NCBI RefSeq assembly: GCF_031326225.1
Contig: NZ_CP133720.1
Span: 1,240,001-1,304,000 of the forward strand
Source of the DNA: Undibacterium cyanobacteriorum
GTDB lineage: Bacteria > Pseudomonadota > Gammaproteobacteria > Burkholderiales > Burkholderiaceae_D
Length of the DNA stretch: 64,000 nucleotides
Reading direction: 5' to 3'
Part shown: piece after piece, positions 25,513 to 34,406 of the stretch
Layout: every line of letters starts with the position of its first letter
Position numbering within the stretch: position 1 is the stretch's first letter
The notes under the pieces: model-generated
Databases searched by the model: none
What the model was told of the DNA's origin: nothing
What the model saw: only the letters and a program-made list of their open reading frames with translations
Made by a program: the position numbers and the translations under genes

Positions 25513-27021
25513 TTATTCAGCAGCAGTTGTCTTTGCTTGATCTTGTCGGCGCGGTAGCAGCAGCGTGAAGCGTGTGCGTCCTTGTTCAGATTGGGCGCTG
25601 ATACTGCCATGATGACCACGAACAATCGCTTGCACGATCGCAAGGCCCAATCCAGCGCCTTCACCTGATGCATGTTGGCGTGCATAGTCACCACGATAAA
25701 AACGTTCAAACAAACGCGTCAATTGATCAGCAGCGATAGTGTCACCACAGTTTTCTATGCTGACCGTGATGTAGTCAGCCTCTACTGCGAGGCTGACCTC
25801 AACCGTGCTGTTGGTTTGCGCATGGCGTATCGCGTTACTGAGAATATTACTGAAGGCGCGCCGCAACATCAGTCGGTCGGCTTCGAGCGTGAAAAGCTCG
25901 GTCTGAGCGTCTTGTGTATTGTTTGAAGAATCGCTTGCCTGTGGGGCGTCCAGTGCTAAGTGAAAGCTTAGTGCTTTTTCCTCAGCGAGCATCTCATAGA
26001 AGTCGAACAGCGCTTTGATTTCGCTATCGATTTGAACCGTTTCACAATGCACTAATTGCGCGCCATTTTCGGCTTTGGCGAGAAACAGCATGTCACTAAT
26101 CATGCGCGCTAATCGAGCATATTCCTCGGCATTCGATTCCAAAATCTCGCGATAGCTTTGTGCATCGCGCGGTTGTGATAAAGAGACTTGGGTTTGCATC
26201 ATGAGATTGCTGATCGGTGTTCTTAACTCATGGGCGAGATCAGAGGAGAAGGCTGACAATCGATCAAAGGCTTCTTGTAAACGCGCCAGCATCTGGTTTA
26301 GATGTTCAGCGAGATCAGCCAATTCTGGCGGCACTGCATCGATCGCTAAACGTTGATCGAGCTTGTCAGCTGTGATGGTGGAGGCACGTTGCCCCATGGT
26401 GCGCAAAGGACCTAGGCCGCGACTCGCTGCGACCCACGCCAACAATGCCGTCAACACGGCAGCGCCTGCGACGAATAACCACAGCGTTTTCATAAAAGTG
26501 CGCATGAAACTCTGATGGTGCGCGATGTCGGTTGCGATCGCTACTGTGATTGGGGCGTAGATTGGATTCTTGGTGTTGAATTGCGTCACCAGACCACGAT
26601 AGCTTTGACCTTCACTCTGCCATTGTCGCAAGGGCAGCGCATGGGTATCAACCGCACCACTCGTGATGCTGTTTGCGTGGCTGCCTGTTTTGTCATTGAA
26701 TATGTCAACAGGAAAGCGATGGTGGTCTGAGGATAAGATTGCGCGTTGCTGATTGTCCAAAATGTGAATCATCAAATCGTGATGGCCCACTAAGGCATCA
26801 CTGAGCTGTGTTTGTAGATGCTGTAAATCCTCTTCGGTTTCAACGCGTTCGATGATGTGTTGTGCCAGTTCGAGTTTGCCACTCAAAGCATGGCGATCTT
26901 GCTCTTCAAAATGCTGCTCGATCGATACACCAATCAACCACCCCAAAGCCAAGAGCACCACACAAGCGAGGCTCGTGAAGAAAAGGCTGAGGCGGGCGGT
27001 TAATGAGAGTCGCTTTAGCAT
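25513..27021 (-). CDS. Heavy-metal sensor histidine kinase (CusS-like)
   Basis: 502 residues. A membrane helix near 10-30, a periplasmic sensor region (about 35-170) and a second helix near 175-198 lead to HAMP, then HisKA with FSSDLAHELRTPISNLMMQ (phospho-acceptor His near 257). HATPase follows with RAFSNILSNAIRHA and GEGAGLGLAIVQAI. The layout is that of CusS/IrlS-type metal sensors. It lies downstream of its response regulator (54 bp gap) and is divergent from an RND metal-efflux operon, its probable target. Metal specificity is not visible. Confidence 0.93.
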   Translation of the reverse strand: MLKRLSLTARLSLFFTSLACVVLLALGWLIGVSIEQHFEEQDRHALSGKLELAQHIIERVETEEDLQHLQTQLSDALVGHHDLMIHILDNQQRAILSSDHHRFPVDIFNDKTGSHANSITSGAVDTHALPLRQWQSEGQSYRGLVTQFNTKNPIYAPITVAIATDIAHHQSFMRTFMKTLWLFVAGAAVLTALLAWVAASRGLGPLRTMGQRASTITADKLDQRLAIDAVPPELADLAEHLNQMLARLQEAFDRLSAFSSDLAHELRTPISNLMMQTQVSLSQPRDAQSYREILESNAEEYARLARMISDMLFLAKAENGAQLVHCETVQIDSEIKALFDFYEMLAEEKALSFHLALDAPQASDSSNNTQDAQTELFTLEADRLMLRRAFSNILSNAIRHAQTNSTVEVSLAVEADYITVSIENCGDTIAADQLTRLFERFYRGDYARQHASGEGAGLGLAIVQAIVRGHHGSISAQSEQGRTRFTLLLPRRQDQAKTTAAE

Positions 27022-27075
27022 GAATTAGAGGAAAGTGGTGAACGATGGATTGAATAATGATTCAGTGTGCACGAC

Positions 27076-27762
27076 TCACGCAGTGTCGCCGGGCTTTTGT
27101 TCTAAGACATAGCCGACCCCACGCAAAGTATGAATCAGCTTGGGTTCGAAATGATCGTCCACTTTTGCCCGCAAGCGTCGCACGGCCACTTCGATCACAT
27201 TGGTATCGCTGTCAAAATTCATATCCCAGATTTGCGATGCGATCAAAGATCGACTCAGTACTTCGCCTTGTCGACGCATGAATAACTCGAGCAAAGAAAA
27301 TTCTTTGGCAGTTAAGTCGATGCGTTGCCCTTGGCGTGTCACGCGATGCTTGAGCAGATCTAACTCCAGATCAGCCACGCGCAAACTACTGGCCTCCATT
27401 TGTTTGCCTCGCCGCAGCAGGCTGCGCACACGCGCCAATAATTCGGAGAAGGCAAACGGTTTGACCAAATAGTCGTCAGCACCAAGCTCAAGGCCTTTTA
27501 CACGATCTTCCACTTGATCTTTCGCAGTTAAAAACAGCACTGGCATTTGCAAGTCTTTGGTGCGCAAGGATTGCAGAACTTGCCAGCCATTTAAGCCGGG
27601 TAACATGACATCGAGAATAATCAGGTCATATTGCTCACCCAATGCCAAATGCAAACCGCTATTCCCATCACGACAAAGATCCGCCACAAAGCCAGACTCA
27701 CTCAATCCTTGCTTGAGGTAGTCTCCGGTTTTGATTTCATCTTCGACGATTAGGATTTTCAT
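27076..27762 (-). CDS. Heavy-metal response regulator (CusR-like, OmpR family)
   Basis: 228 residues. The receiver domain (1-115) has the phosphorylated Asp in LIILDVMLPGLNGW and conserved KPFAFSELLAR. A winged-helix effector domain (about 125-222) follows with LTAKEFSLLELFMRRQGEVLSR and a VIEVAVRRLRAKVD recognition helix. It is first in an operon with the kinase gene. A perfect inverted repeat in the divergent promoter region (27871-27890) is a good candidate for its binding site. Confidence 0.94.
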   Translation of the reverse strand: MKILIVEDEIKTGDYLKQGLSESGFVADLCRDGNSGLHLALGEQYDLIILDVMLPGLNGWQVLQSLRTKDLQMPVLFLTAKDQVEDRVKGLELGADDYLVKPFAFSELLARVRSLLRRGKQMEASSLRVADLELDLLKHRVTRQGQRIDLTAKEFSLLELFMRRQGEVLSRSLIASQIWDMNFDSDTNVIEVAVRRLRAKVDDHFEPKLIHTLRGVGYVLEQKPGDTA

Positions 27763-27825
27763 ACAGCGTGATGGTGGCTTGGGTTAGGTCTTGTTTGCTT
27801 CGCACTTTTTTGGCATGCATTCTAA

Positions 27826-27837
27826 CGCGAATTCGCG
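27826..27837. other. 12-bp perfect palindrome in the divergent regulatory gap
   Basis: CGCGAATTCGCG lies between the response-regulator gene and the efflux operon, nearer the regulator. It could be an operator for that gene or chance; no matching site was seen elsewhere in the gap. Confidence 0.3.
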
Positions 27838-27870
27838 CAATTACGAGGAGAGTGGCATAGCCGAAAGCCT

Positions 27871-27890
27871 AGATTACCGATTTGTAATCT
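27871..27890. promoter_or_regulatory. Candidate response-regulator site between cusR-like gene and efflux operon
   Basis: AGATTAC and GTAATCT form a perfect 7-bp inverted repeat with a 6-bp spacer, in the 219-bp divergent gap. About 20 bp further is a possible promoter (CTTTGT, 16 bp, CATAAT) facing the efflux genes, so the site is placed to act as an activator box. OmpR-family metal regulators bind palindromic or direct repeats of this size; the assignment is inference. Confidence 0.55.
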
Positions 27891-27981
27891 TGCTGTCAGC
27901 TTTGTGTTGGGATGATGTCGCCATAATGTGCAGCATTAAAGAGCCGCCCTGGGTTTAGGTAGCGTTGCTTGTTTTTTTATC

Positions 27982-28728
27982 ATGAGGTTTGGTTTTATGG
28001 ATGTTCCGGCGCATGATCGCATGGCGATGAAAATGAACTTAGCTCGGTCTACTCGTATTCTTGTGCAAGCGAGAATGCAAATGAATCAGGCCCAGATCTC
28101 TCACAGTTTCCTTGGCATCTTGCTTGCGGCTGCTTTGGCTCTCGTACTTGCCATGTTGTCGCCGTCGGCACGGGCGCATGGCAATGACGACCACGAACAT
28201 GCGGCGCCAGTGGCGAATCAAATTACGGTGGCACCACGCGCTAGTGCGCAGAGTGAAGATTTTGAATTGGTCGCGGTCTTGCAAGGTGCGCGCTTAGTTA
28301 TTTATCTCGATCAATTTGCGAGCAACGAAGCGGTCAACGGCGCCCAGATCGAAGTCGAGAGCAAAGGTCTGTTCAAGTTACTCGCGAAAGAGTCCGAGCC
28401 CGGTGTGTATGTAATCGACCTTTCAAGCTTGGGAGCCAAGATGCCTGCCGCCGTGGGCAAGTATCCATTGACCTTTACGATTGATGCAGCGGACACCAGC
28501 GATGTGTTAGCCAGCACATTGGAGATTGCGGCCGATGATGAGTCACTGCATGACCATGCAGCGTCGGCACCCACTTGGCAACGATGGTTGGCGCTGGCCT
28601 CGGTGATATCCGCTGCGGTGTTGGTCTTGCTGTTGTGGATGCGCCGTAGAGCGGGGCGTACTTCCTTGAATTTTAATTCTGCAAACTCCGCCAGGCTTAC
28701 AAACTCCACTACTGGAGGTGTGCAATGA
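27982..28728 (+). CDS. Membrane-anchored periplasmic protein of the metal-efflux operon
   Basis: 248 residues at most; the start is uncertain because the first ATG has no clear ribosome site and the signal sequence (LLAAALALVLAMLSPSARA) lies about 45 residues in. After the signal comes a His-rich HGNDDHEH segment, a beta-rich domain of ~120 residues (VYLDQFASNEAVNGAQIEVES..GKYPLTFTI), a second His cluster (SLHDHA) and a C-terminal helix followed by RRR. It is first in the operon, and its stop overlaps the next ATG. A metal-binding accessory role fits, but no family name is assured. Confidence 0.75.
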   Translation: MRFGFMDVPAHDRMAMKMNLARSTRILVQARMQMNQAQISHSFLGILLAAALALVLAMLSPSARAHGNDDHEHAAPVANQITVAPRASAQSEDFELVAVLQGARLVIYLDQFASNEAVNGAQIEVESKGLFKLLAKESEPGVYVIDLSSLGAKMPAAVGKYPLTFTIDAADTSDVLASTLEIAADDESLHDHAASAPTWQRWLALASVISAAVLVLLLWMRRRAGRTSLNFNSANSARLTNSTTGGVQ

Positions 28729-29897
28729 TGCGGGCGACTTTATGGCGATTAGCGTTCTTGAACGCTTTGATGTTGACAGTTGGGTCGAACCAAACTTGGG
28801 CACACGGCGACGAGGATCACAGCAAGAAACCGAGTGCGACGGCAGTCAAGAAAACCAATGGAAGCCAAGTCGAAGCTGCAGCGGCGACCCGCTTGCCTGA
28901 TGGTTCGGTCTTTGTGCCGAAATTGGTGCAACGACAATTACAACTGCGGACCATCGTCGCGGAAGTTGATCAATATGCGACCAGCCTAGAGCTCAATGGT
29001 AAAGTCGTCGCGGATCCGAATGCAGGCGGCAAAGTGCAAGCGAGTCAAGCGGGGCGCATCGAAGTCACTAGTCAGAGCTTGCCAGTGCTCGGTCAACGCG
29101 TCAGCAAAGGGCAGGTTTTAGCGTATCTTCGACCAGTGATGAGTAGTTTGGATCGCGGCAATAGCCAATCGATCTTGGCCGATCTCGATGCGCAGTTGTC
29201 GATTGCTGAGAAAAAAGTGCAGCGCTACGAAGCATTGGCGGAAGCGCTGCCGAAAGCGGTCGTCGAAGCCGCGCGTTACGACTATGAAGCGCTGCGCAAA
29301 CGCAAGGCCGCCGTCGAAGCGAGTTTGTCTAAAACGGAAGCCTTGATCGCTCCTGTTTCGGGCGTAATTAGTGTTGCCAATGCCGTTGCTGGCCAAGTGG
29401 TGGATGCACGCGAAACGTTGCTTGAGATTATCGACCCTAGCCGTTTGATGGTCGAAGCTTTAGCCTATGAACCCTTGAATGCGAACGAGGTGATTGGTGC
29501 GACGGCGAGTTGGAAGAATGCGGGCGTGGTGAGTACGAAACTAGATTTAAAATTCTTGGGCGGCGGTCAGCAAATGCGTGAGCAAGCGATTCCTTTATTG
29601 TTCCGTGTGCTTACAGATCAAAGATCCAAATCACAAAACGTCGCGGTCGGACAGAGTTTGCAAGTCTTCGTGCAGCAGAAGCGTGATAGCGAAGGCGTCG
29701 CGGTGCCTTTGTCGGCGATTGTGAAAGTGGGTACGGGTCAGAGTGCGGTGTGGGTACATACCGAAGCAGAACGTTTTGTGCAGAAGCAAGTCAAGCTGCA
29801 AGCGCTCGATGCGGAACGCGTCTTGATATTGTCTGGAGTGGAAGAGGGCGCGCGGATTTTGGTGAGCGGTGCGCATCTGTTGGCGCAAGTGAAATAG
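28725..29897 (+). CDS. RND efflux periplasmic adaptor (CusB/CzcB-like)
   Basis: 390 residues. A signal peptide (ALMLTVGSNQTWA) ends before a His/Asp-rich HGDEDH. Then come the membrane-fusion domains: a beta-barrel/lipoyl half with GGKVQASQAGRIEV and VSKGQVLAYL, an alpha hairpin (about 140-200), the second lipoyl half IAPVSGVISVANAVAGQVV and a terminal domain (GVEEGARILVSGAHLL). It links the inner-membrane pump to an outer-membrane channel. Its ATG overlaps the upstream stop (ATGA), with GGAGG before it. The pump gene follows after 11 bp. Confidence 0.94.
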   Translation: MMRATLWRLAFLNALMLTVGSNQTWAHGDEDHSKKPSATAVKKTNGSQVEAAAATRLPDGSVFVPKLVQRQLQLRTIVAEVDQYATSLELNGKVVADPNAGGKVQASQAGRIEVTSQSLPVLGQRVSKGQVLAYLRPVMSSLDRGNSQSILADLDAQLSIAEKKVQRYEALAEALPKAVVEAARYDYEALRKRKAAVEASLSKTEALIAPVSGVISVANAVAGQVVDARETLLEIIDPSRLMVEALAYEPLNANEVIGATASWKNAGVVSTKLDLKFLGGGQQMREQAIPLLFRVLTDQRSKSQNVAVGQSLQVFVQQKRDSEGVAVPLSAIVKVGTGQSAVWVHTEAERFVQKQVKLQALDAERVLILSGVEEGARILVSGAHLLAQVK

Positions 29898-29908
29898 GAT
29901 GATGACAC

Positions 29909-32900
29909 ATGTTTCAAGCCATCATTAACACCAGCCTCAAGCAACGCCTCCTGGTCATCGCCATCTCGCTGTTGTTGGTCGTACTCGGCATCATGAGTAT
30001 GCGTAAGATGCCCGTCGATGTCTTCCCCGATTTGAATAAGCCCACCGTGACCTTGATGACCGAGGCAGGTGGTATGGCGCCAGAAGAAGTGGAGCAATTG
30101 GTGAGTTTTCCGATTGAATCCAGTATGAATGGTATGTCGGGAGTAAGTCGTGTGCGCTCGGTATCCGGCGTTGGTCTGTCGATTGTGTATGTGGAATTCG
30201 ATTGGGGTACCGATATCTATCGTAACCGTCAGCAAGTGGCGGAGCGACTGAATTTGGTGCGCGAGCAATTGCCGAGCGGTGTACAGCCACAGATGGGACC
30301 GATCTCGTCGATTATGGGTGAGATTTTGTTGGTGGCTTTGCCGATTGTTGAATCCGGTGGGAATGATGCGAAACAAGACCACGATCACAACGCCAGCGCC
30401 AATACGGACGAGCAAGTCAATCCTGCCATGAAAGCGCGGGAGTTCGCTGATTGGGTGATGCGCCCCCGCTTGTTAAACATTCCCGGCGTGGCGCAGGTGA
30501 CACCGATCGGTGGCGAAGTGCGCCAATTTCGTGTGGAACTCAAACCCGCGCAATTGCAGTCGTTTGGTTTGACGGCCAATCAGATCGAAAGTGCCTTGCA
30601 ACAGTTTGGCGGGAATACCAGCGGTGGCTTCACAGAGGCCAATGGTCGCGAATTATTGATTCGCCAAATTGGTCGCACTACACGCATCGAAGATCTACAA
30701 AATACCGTCGTGGCAATGAAGCATGAACAGCCGATTTTGTTGAAACAAGTGGCTGATGTCAAGTTGGCAGCGGCTTTTAAGCGTGGCGACGGCGGCTATG
30801 CGGGCGCTGCTGCAGTGATCTTGTCGATTCAAAAACAACCGACGGCCGACAGCGTGAAACTGACGCGCGAAGTGGAAAAAGCCATTGCGGAACTCAGTAA
30901 AAGCATGCCTGTCGGTGTAGGCCAGCCGCAGTTCCTGTTCCGCCAAGCCGACTTCATTGAAAATTCGCTCGATAATGTCAAAGACGCCTTGCGTGATGGC
31001 GCGATCATGGTCGCGGTCTTGCTCTTTCTCTTCCTTTTGAACACACGGACGACCTTCATTTCTTTGATCGCGATTCCTTTATCTTTGGTCGTCACGGTCT
31101 TGGTATTCCGTTACCTCGGCTTATCGATCAATACCATGACCTTGGGTGGACTAGCGATTGCAATTGGTGAATTGGTCGATGATGCGGTAGTCGATGTGGA
31201 GAATGTGCTGCGGCGCCTGAAAGAGAATGCGCAAGCGGCTACACCTTTACCGGTATTGACCGTGATCGCGAATGCTTCGGGTGAAGTGCGTAGCGGCATC
31301 GTCTATGCGACCATGATCGTGGTGCTGGTCTTTGTTCCCCTATTTGCATTGCCCGGCATTGAAGGAAGTTTGTTCACGCCTTTAGGCATCGCCTACGTCG
31401 TTTCTATTTTCGCGAGTATGTTGGTGGCAATGACGGTGACCCCAGTGTTGTGTTATTTCTTGCTACCGACAATGAAGCAAATTCACCACGGTGACAGCGC
31501 GCTGGTGAGTAAATTGAAGGCTTGGGATACCCGTCTACTGCAGTGGTCATTTGCACACGCTAAACCCTTGTTGGGCAGCGCCGTGATCTTGGTGCTGTTG
31601 GCGAGTGCCAGCATTCCTTTCTTTCCACGCGCTTTTTTGCCGGCGTTTAATGAAGGTACGCTCACGGTGAATTTGGTCTTGAATCCGGGCACGAGCTTGG
31701 AAGAGTCGAACCGTTTAGGGCGTATGGCTGAGCAATTGATGATGCAAGTGCCAGAAGTAACACAGGTGGGGCGACGCACTGGGCGCGCTGAACTCGATGA
31801 ACATGCTGAGGGTGTGCATTACAGTGAAATGGATGTCGATTTACGCAAATCGAAACGCAGTCGCAACGAGATCATCGAAGATATTCGCCAACGTCTGAAG
31901 AGCTTGCCAGCCAATAGTAATGTCGGCCAACCGATCTCCCATCGACTTGATCATTTATTGTCCGGCGTGCGGGCGCAAATCGCGCTGAAGATTGTCGGCG
32001 ATGATCTTGATCTCTTGCGCAATCAAGCGGCAGATCTACGACAACGTTTAGCGCGAGTGCCTGGTATTACCGATTTGCAGATCGAAAAACAAGTGCTCAT
32101 CCCGCAGATCAAGATCAATCTCGATTATGGGCAAGTTGCGCGTTATGGTTTGAATCCAGGCGAATTGCTCCGTAGTTTGCAGCAGCAAATCGAGGGCGAA
32201 AAAATTACGCAATTGGTAGAAGGGAACCGTCGTTTCGACCTCGTCTTGCGCCTACCAGAACAAGGGCGTGATTTGGCCGCTTTACGCGAACTGTTGATTG
32301 CGACTCCGCGTGGTTATATTCCTTTGCGTTTGCTGGCGACCGTCGAAGAAAACGGAGGCCCGAATCAAATTAATCGTGAAAATTCGCGTCGTCGTATAGT
32401 GTTATCGGCCAATACCGACGGGCGTGATATGGCGAAAGTGATTGCCGATATCCGTGAAGAGTTGGCAGCGTTTAAATTGCCGAGTGGCTATTCGACCAGC
32501 CTCGAAGGGCAATTCCAAGCCCAAGAAAAAGCCTCAAATTTGATCGCCGTGTTGGCCTTAGTGTCCTTGAGTTTAATTTTCTTGGTGCTATATGGGCGTT
32601 ATCGTTCTATGCGACTGGTGTTGATCATTATGGGGAATATTCCACTCGCATTAGTCGGTAGTGTGGTGGCCTTGTGGATTGCTGGTCAAAGTCTGTCGGT
32701 GGCAGCGCTAGTTGGGTTCATTACCCTCGCCGGTATCTCTACGCGCAATGGGATTTTGAAGATTAGTCATTACATCAATTTGTGCCTGTTTGAAGGCGAA
32801 CAGTTTGACCAAAAGATGATTATTCGAGGTTCGCTGGAACGTTTGACGCCAGTGCTCATGACGGCCTTGGTCGCGGCTTTCGCTTTATTGCCCTTGCTGA

Positions 32901-33142
32901 TTTCTGCCGATGCACCAGGTAAGGAAATTTTACATCCGGTAGCGGTGGTGATCTTTGGCGGTTTAATTAGCTCAACGATCTTGGATACTGTTCTGACGCC
33001 CTTGATGTTTTGGTTGTGGGGCCGACCAGCGGTAGAACAATTGCAAGCGTCGCATTTGGCTGAGCAGCAAGAAAAGTTAAGCGCACTCGGACAGCATGAG
33101 CAGGGTGGCCGTCAGCAGTCTGTGGCTGAACAGAGTTTTTGA
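29909..33142 (+). CDS. Heavy-metal efflux RND pump (CusA/CzcA family)
   Basis: 1077 residues, standard for HME-RND pumps with 12 helices and two large periplasmic loops. The start (RKMPVDVFPDLNKPTVTLMTEAGGMAPEEVEQLVSFPIE) is typical. The proton-relay helix 4 reads AIGELVDDAVVDVENVLRRL, which differs from the motif I associate with either zinc/cobalt pumps (DFG..VDGAV..VEN) or copper/silver pumps (A.GAMVDAA..MIEN), so the metal is uncertain. A His-containing insert (DHDHN) lies near residue 157. It exports metal from periplasm or cytoplasm. No outer-membrane factor gene is in the operon. Confidence 0.95.
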   Translation: MFQAIINTSLKQRLLVIAISLLLVVLGIMSMRKMPVDVFPDLNKPTVTLMTEAGGMAPEEVEQLVSFPIESSMNGMSGVSRVRSVSGVGLSIVYVEFDWGTDIYRNRQQVAERLNLVREQLPSGVQPQMGPISSIMGEILLVALPIVESGGNDAKQDHDHNASANTDEQVNPAMKAREFADWVMRPRLLNIPGVAQVTPIGGEVRQFRVELKPAQLQSFGLTANQIESALQQFGGNTSGGFTEANGRELLIRQIGRTTRIEDLQNTVVAMKHEQPILLKQVADVKLAAAFKRGDGGYAGAAAVILSIQKQPTADSVKLTREVEKAIAELSKSMPVGVGQPQFLFRQADFIENSLDNVKDALRDGAIMVAVLLFLFLLNTRTTFISLIAIPLSLVVTVLVFRYLGLSINTMTLGGLAIAIGELVDDAVVDVENVLRRLKENAQAATPLPVLTVIANASGEVRSGIVYATMIVVLVFVPLFALPGIEGSLFTPLGIAYVVSIFASMLVAMTVTPVLCYFLLPTMKQIHHGDSALVSKLKAWDTRLLQWSFAHAKPLLGSAVILVLLASASIPFFPRAFLPAFNEGTLTVNLVLNPGTSLEESNRLGRMAEQLMMQVPEVTQVGRRTGRAELDEHAEGVHYSEMDVDLRKSKRSRNEIIEDIRQRLKSLPANSNVGQPISHRLDHLLSGVRAQIALKIVGDDLDLLRNQAADLRQRLARVPGITDLQIEKQVLIPQIKINLDYGQVARYGLNPGELLRSLQQQIEGEKITQLVEGNRRFDLVLRLPEQGRDLAALRELLIATPRGYIPLRLLATVEENGGPNQINRENSRRRIVLSANTDGRDMAKVIADIREELAAFKLPSGYSTSLEGQFQAQEKASNLIAVLALVSLSLIFLVLYGRYRSMRLVLIIMGNIPLALVGSVVALWIAGQSLSVAALVGFITLAGISTRNGILKISHYINLCLFEGEQFDQKMIIRGSLERLTPVLMTALVAAFALLPLLISADAPGKEILHPVAVVIFGGLISSTILDTVLTPLMFWLWGRPAVEQLQASHLAEQQEKLSALGQHEQGGRQQSVAEQSF

Positions 33143-33187
33143 GTAGGATGTGAATCAATGTGTGTTGAACATGGAAGGAGCAAGGCA

Positions 33188-33700
33188 ATGAAGATGCAAA
33201 AGAATGTGTTGTCGAAAGTGGTCGCTTTGAGCATGGTCGGTATGATGTCGACGGTCGCCGTCACGAGCAGCGCTTGGGCGCATGATGATAAGTACTTTGA
33301 TTCGATTAAATCGCCGCATGGTGGTCAAACCCGGATGGCAGGGCCTTATCACTTTGAATTGGTGCTGAAAGCCGGTGCGACGAATGCGCAGACTAGCCCT
33401 GTGGTGGTTTACGTGACCGATCACGCTGGTAAAGCGATTGCCACCAAAGGTGCGACAGCGAATTTACTGATCGTACAAGGCAAACAGAAAATTACAGTGG
33501 AACTTAAGTCGCAGGCCGACAATCAACTGGTGGGGCAAGCAGCCTATAACGCGAGTGCTGATTTGAAAGCAGCGCTGAGTTTTAATGAAACTGGTAAAGG
33601 CGTAGAACAAGCACGCTTTACGCCATTCGCTCCTGTGAAAGCGTCTAAGGCAAAAAATAGTAAAGCTTCAGCAGAAGCAGGGCATGAGCATCATCATTAA
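33188..33700 (+). CDS. Small periplasmic protein with His-rich tail, metal locus
   Basis: About 170 residues from the ATG at 33188 (GGAG upstream); an ATG at 33158 is also in frame. A signal peptide is cut near SSAWA-HDD. The mature protein begins HDDKYFDSIKSPHGGQTRMAGPYHFELVLK, has a beta-rich body, and ends in GHEHHH. Such proteins recur at the ends of heavy-metal efflux operons in Burkholderiales, and a metal-binding or sensing role is likely but unproven. It is 45 bp after the pump gene. Confidence 0.8.
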   Translation: MKMQKNVLSKVVALSMVGMMSTVAVTSSAWAHDDKYFDSIKSPHGGQTRMAGPYHFELVLKAGATNAQTSPVVVYVTDHAGKAIATKGATANLLIVQGKQKITVELKSQADNQLVGQAAYNASADLKAALSFNETGKGVEQARFTPFAPVKASKAKNSKASAEAGHEHHH

Positions 33701-33790
33701 GGCCATCGAGAATGAGTGAAGTTCAGTAAGTGATGACAAATATGTGTCGGTAGATGCCGACAGAGATAATCCAAAAGTGGAGTTGAAAAA

Positions 33791-34210
33791 GTGAAATTTA
33801 AACCAATGGCATGTGTACTTGTCACGAGCCTCTTGGGTTTCGGCATGAGTGCTGCATCGGCCTATGCTGGTGTGCACGAGATTCGTTTCGATGCTGAGCA
33901 CAAGTACACATTGTCCAATAGCATCGCGGCTGGCGATATGGTGGAAGTCTGTGGTGATTTTCAAAAAGGTGAGACGATACAATGGAGCTATCAAGCGGAA
34001 CGTGCGCTTGACTTCAATATTCATTTTCACGTTGGGAAGAAGGTCAACTTTCCAGCGAAGCTGAAACAACAAAATGAGGCCACTGGAAAACTCAAAACGA
34101 AGTTGCAGCAAACTTATTGCTGGATGTGGACCAATACCAGCAAAGAGACAACCCCACTGAATTTGCAACTGAGTTTGGAATCCGGTTTGCAAAAGCGAAG
34201 CACTATGTAA
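33791..34210 (+). CDS. Small secreted protein with GOLD-like beta-sandwich pattern
   Basis: 139 residues from a GTG with GGAG 8 nt upstream. Signal peptide to about residue 26 (AASAYA). The mature segment has VCGDFQKGETIQWSYQAE, LDFNIHFHVGKKVNFPAK and a conserved-looking QQTYCWMWTNTS, with two cysteines that could form a disulfide. This pattern resembles the lumenal GOLD/emp24 beta-sandwich found in some bacterial exported proteins; I hold that lightly. It is 90 bp after the His-rich protein and may end the metal operon, followed by a terminator-like hairpin. Confidence 0.7.
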   Translation: MKFKPMACVLVTSLLGFGMSAASAYAGVHEIRFDAEHKYTLSNSIAAGDMVEVCGDFQKGETIQWSYQAERALDFNIHFHVGKKVNFPAKLKQQNEATGKLKTKLQQTYCWMWTNTSKETTPLNLQLSLESGLQKRSTM

Positions 34211-34237
34211 TTCATTGGGTTTTCTGTACTAGTCGAT

Positions 34238-34281
34238 GCGGCCTTCTCTGTTAAAGTGACGGAGATGGCCGCGCTGTATTT
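34238..34281 (+). terminator. Probable intrinsic terminator after the metal operon
   Basis: GCGGCC(T)TCTC and its complement GAGA(T)GGCCGC form a near-perfect stem of about 11 bp, followed a few bases on by TATTTTT. It lies 28 bp after the stop of the last gene in the metal locus. Confidence 0.65.
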
Positions 34282-34406
34282 TTGGGGGCACATGTTTATA
34301 ATACTTGGCTAACACTCAAGTACTTGCGGGTTGTGGGTTGCAGTGAACAAACTGTCGCTCTGCTCGCTTGATGTCATCCGTCTTTTTCATTGTCGTGGGA
34401 GCCGCC

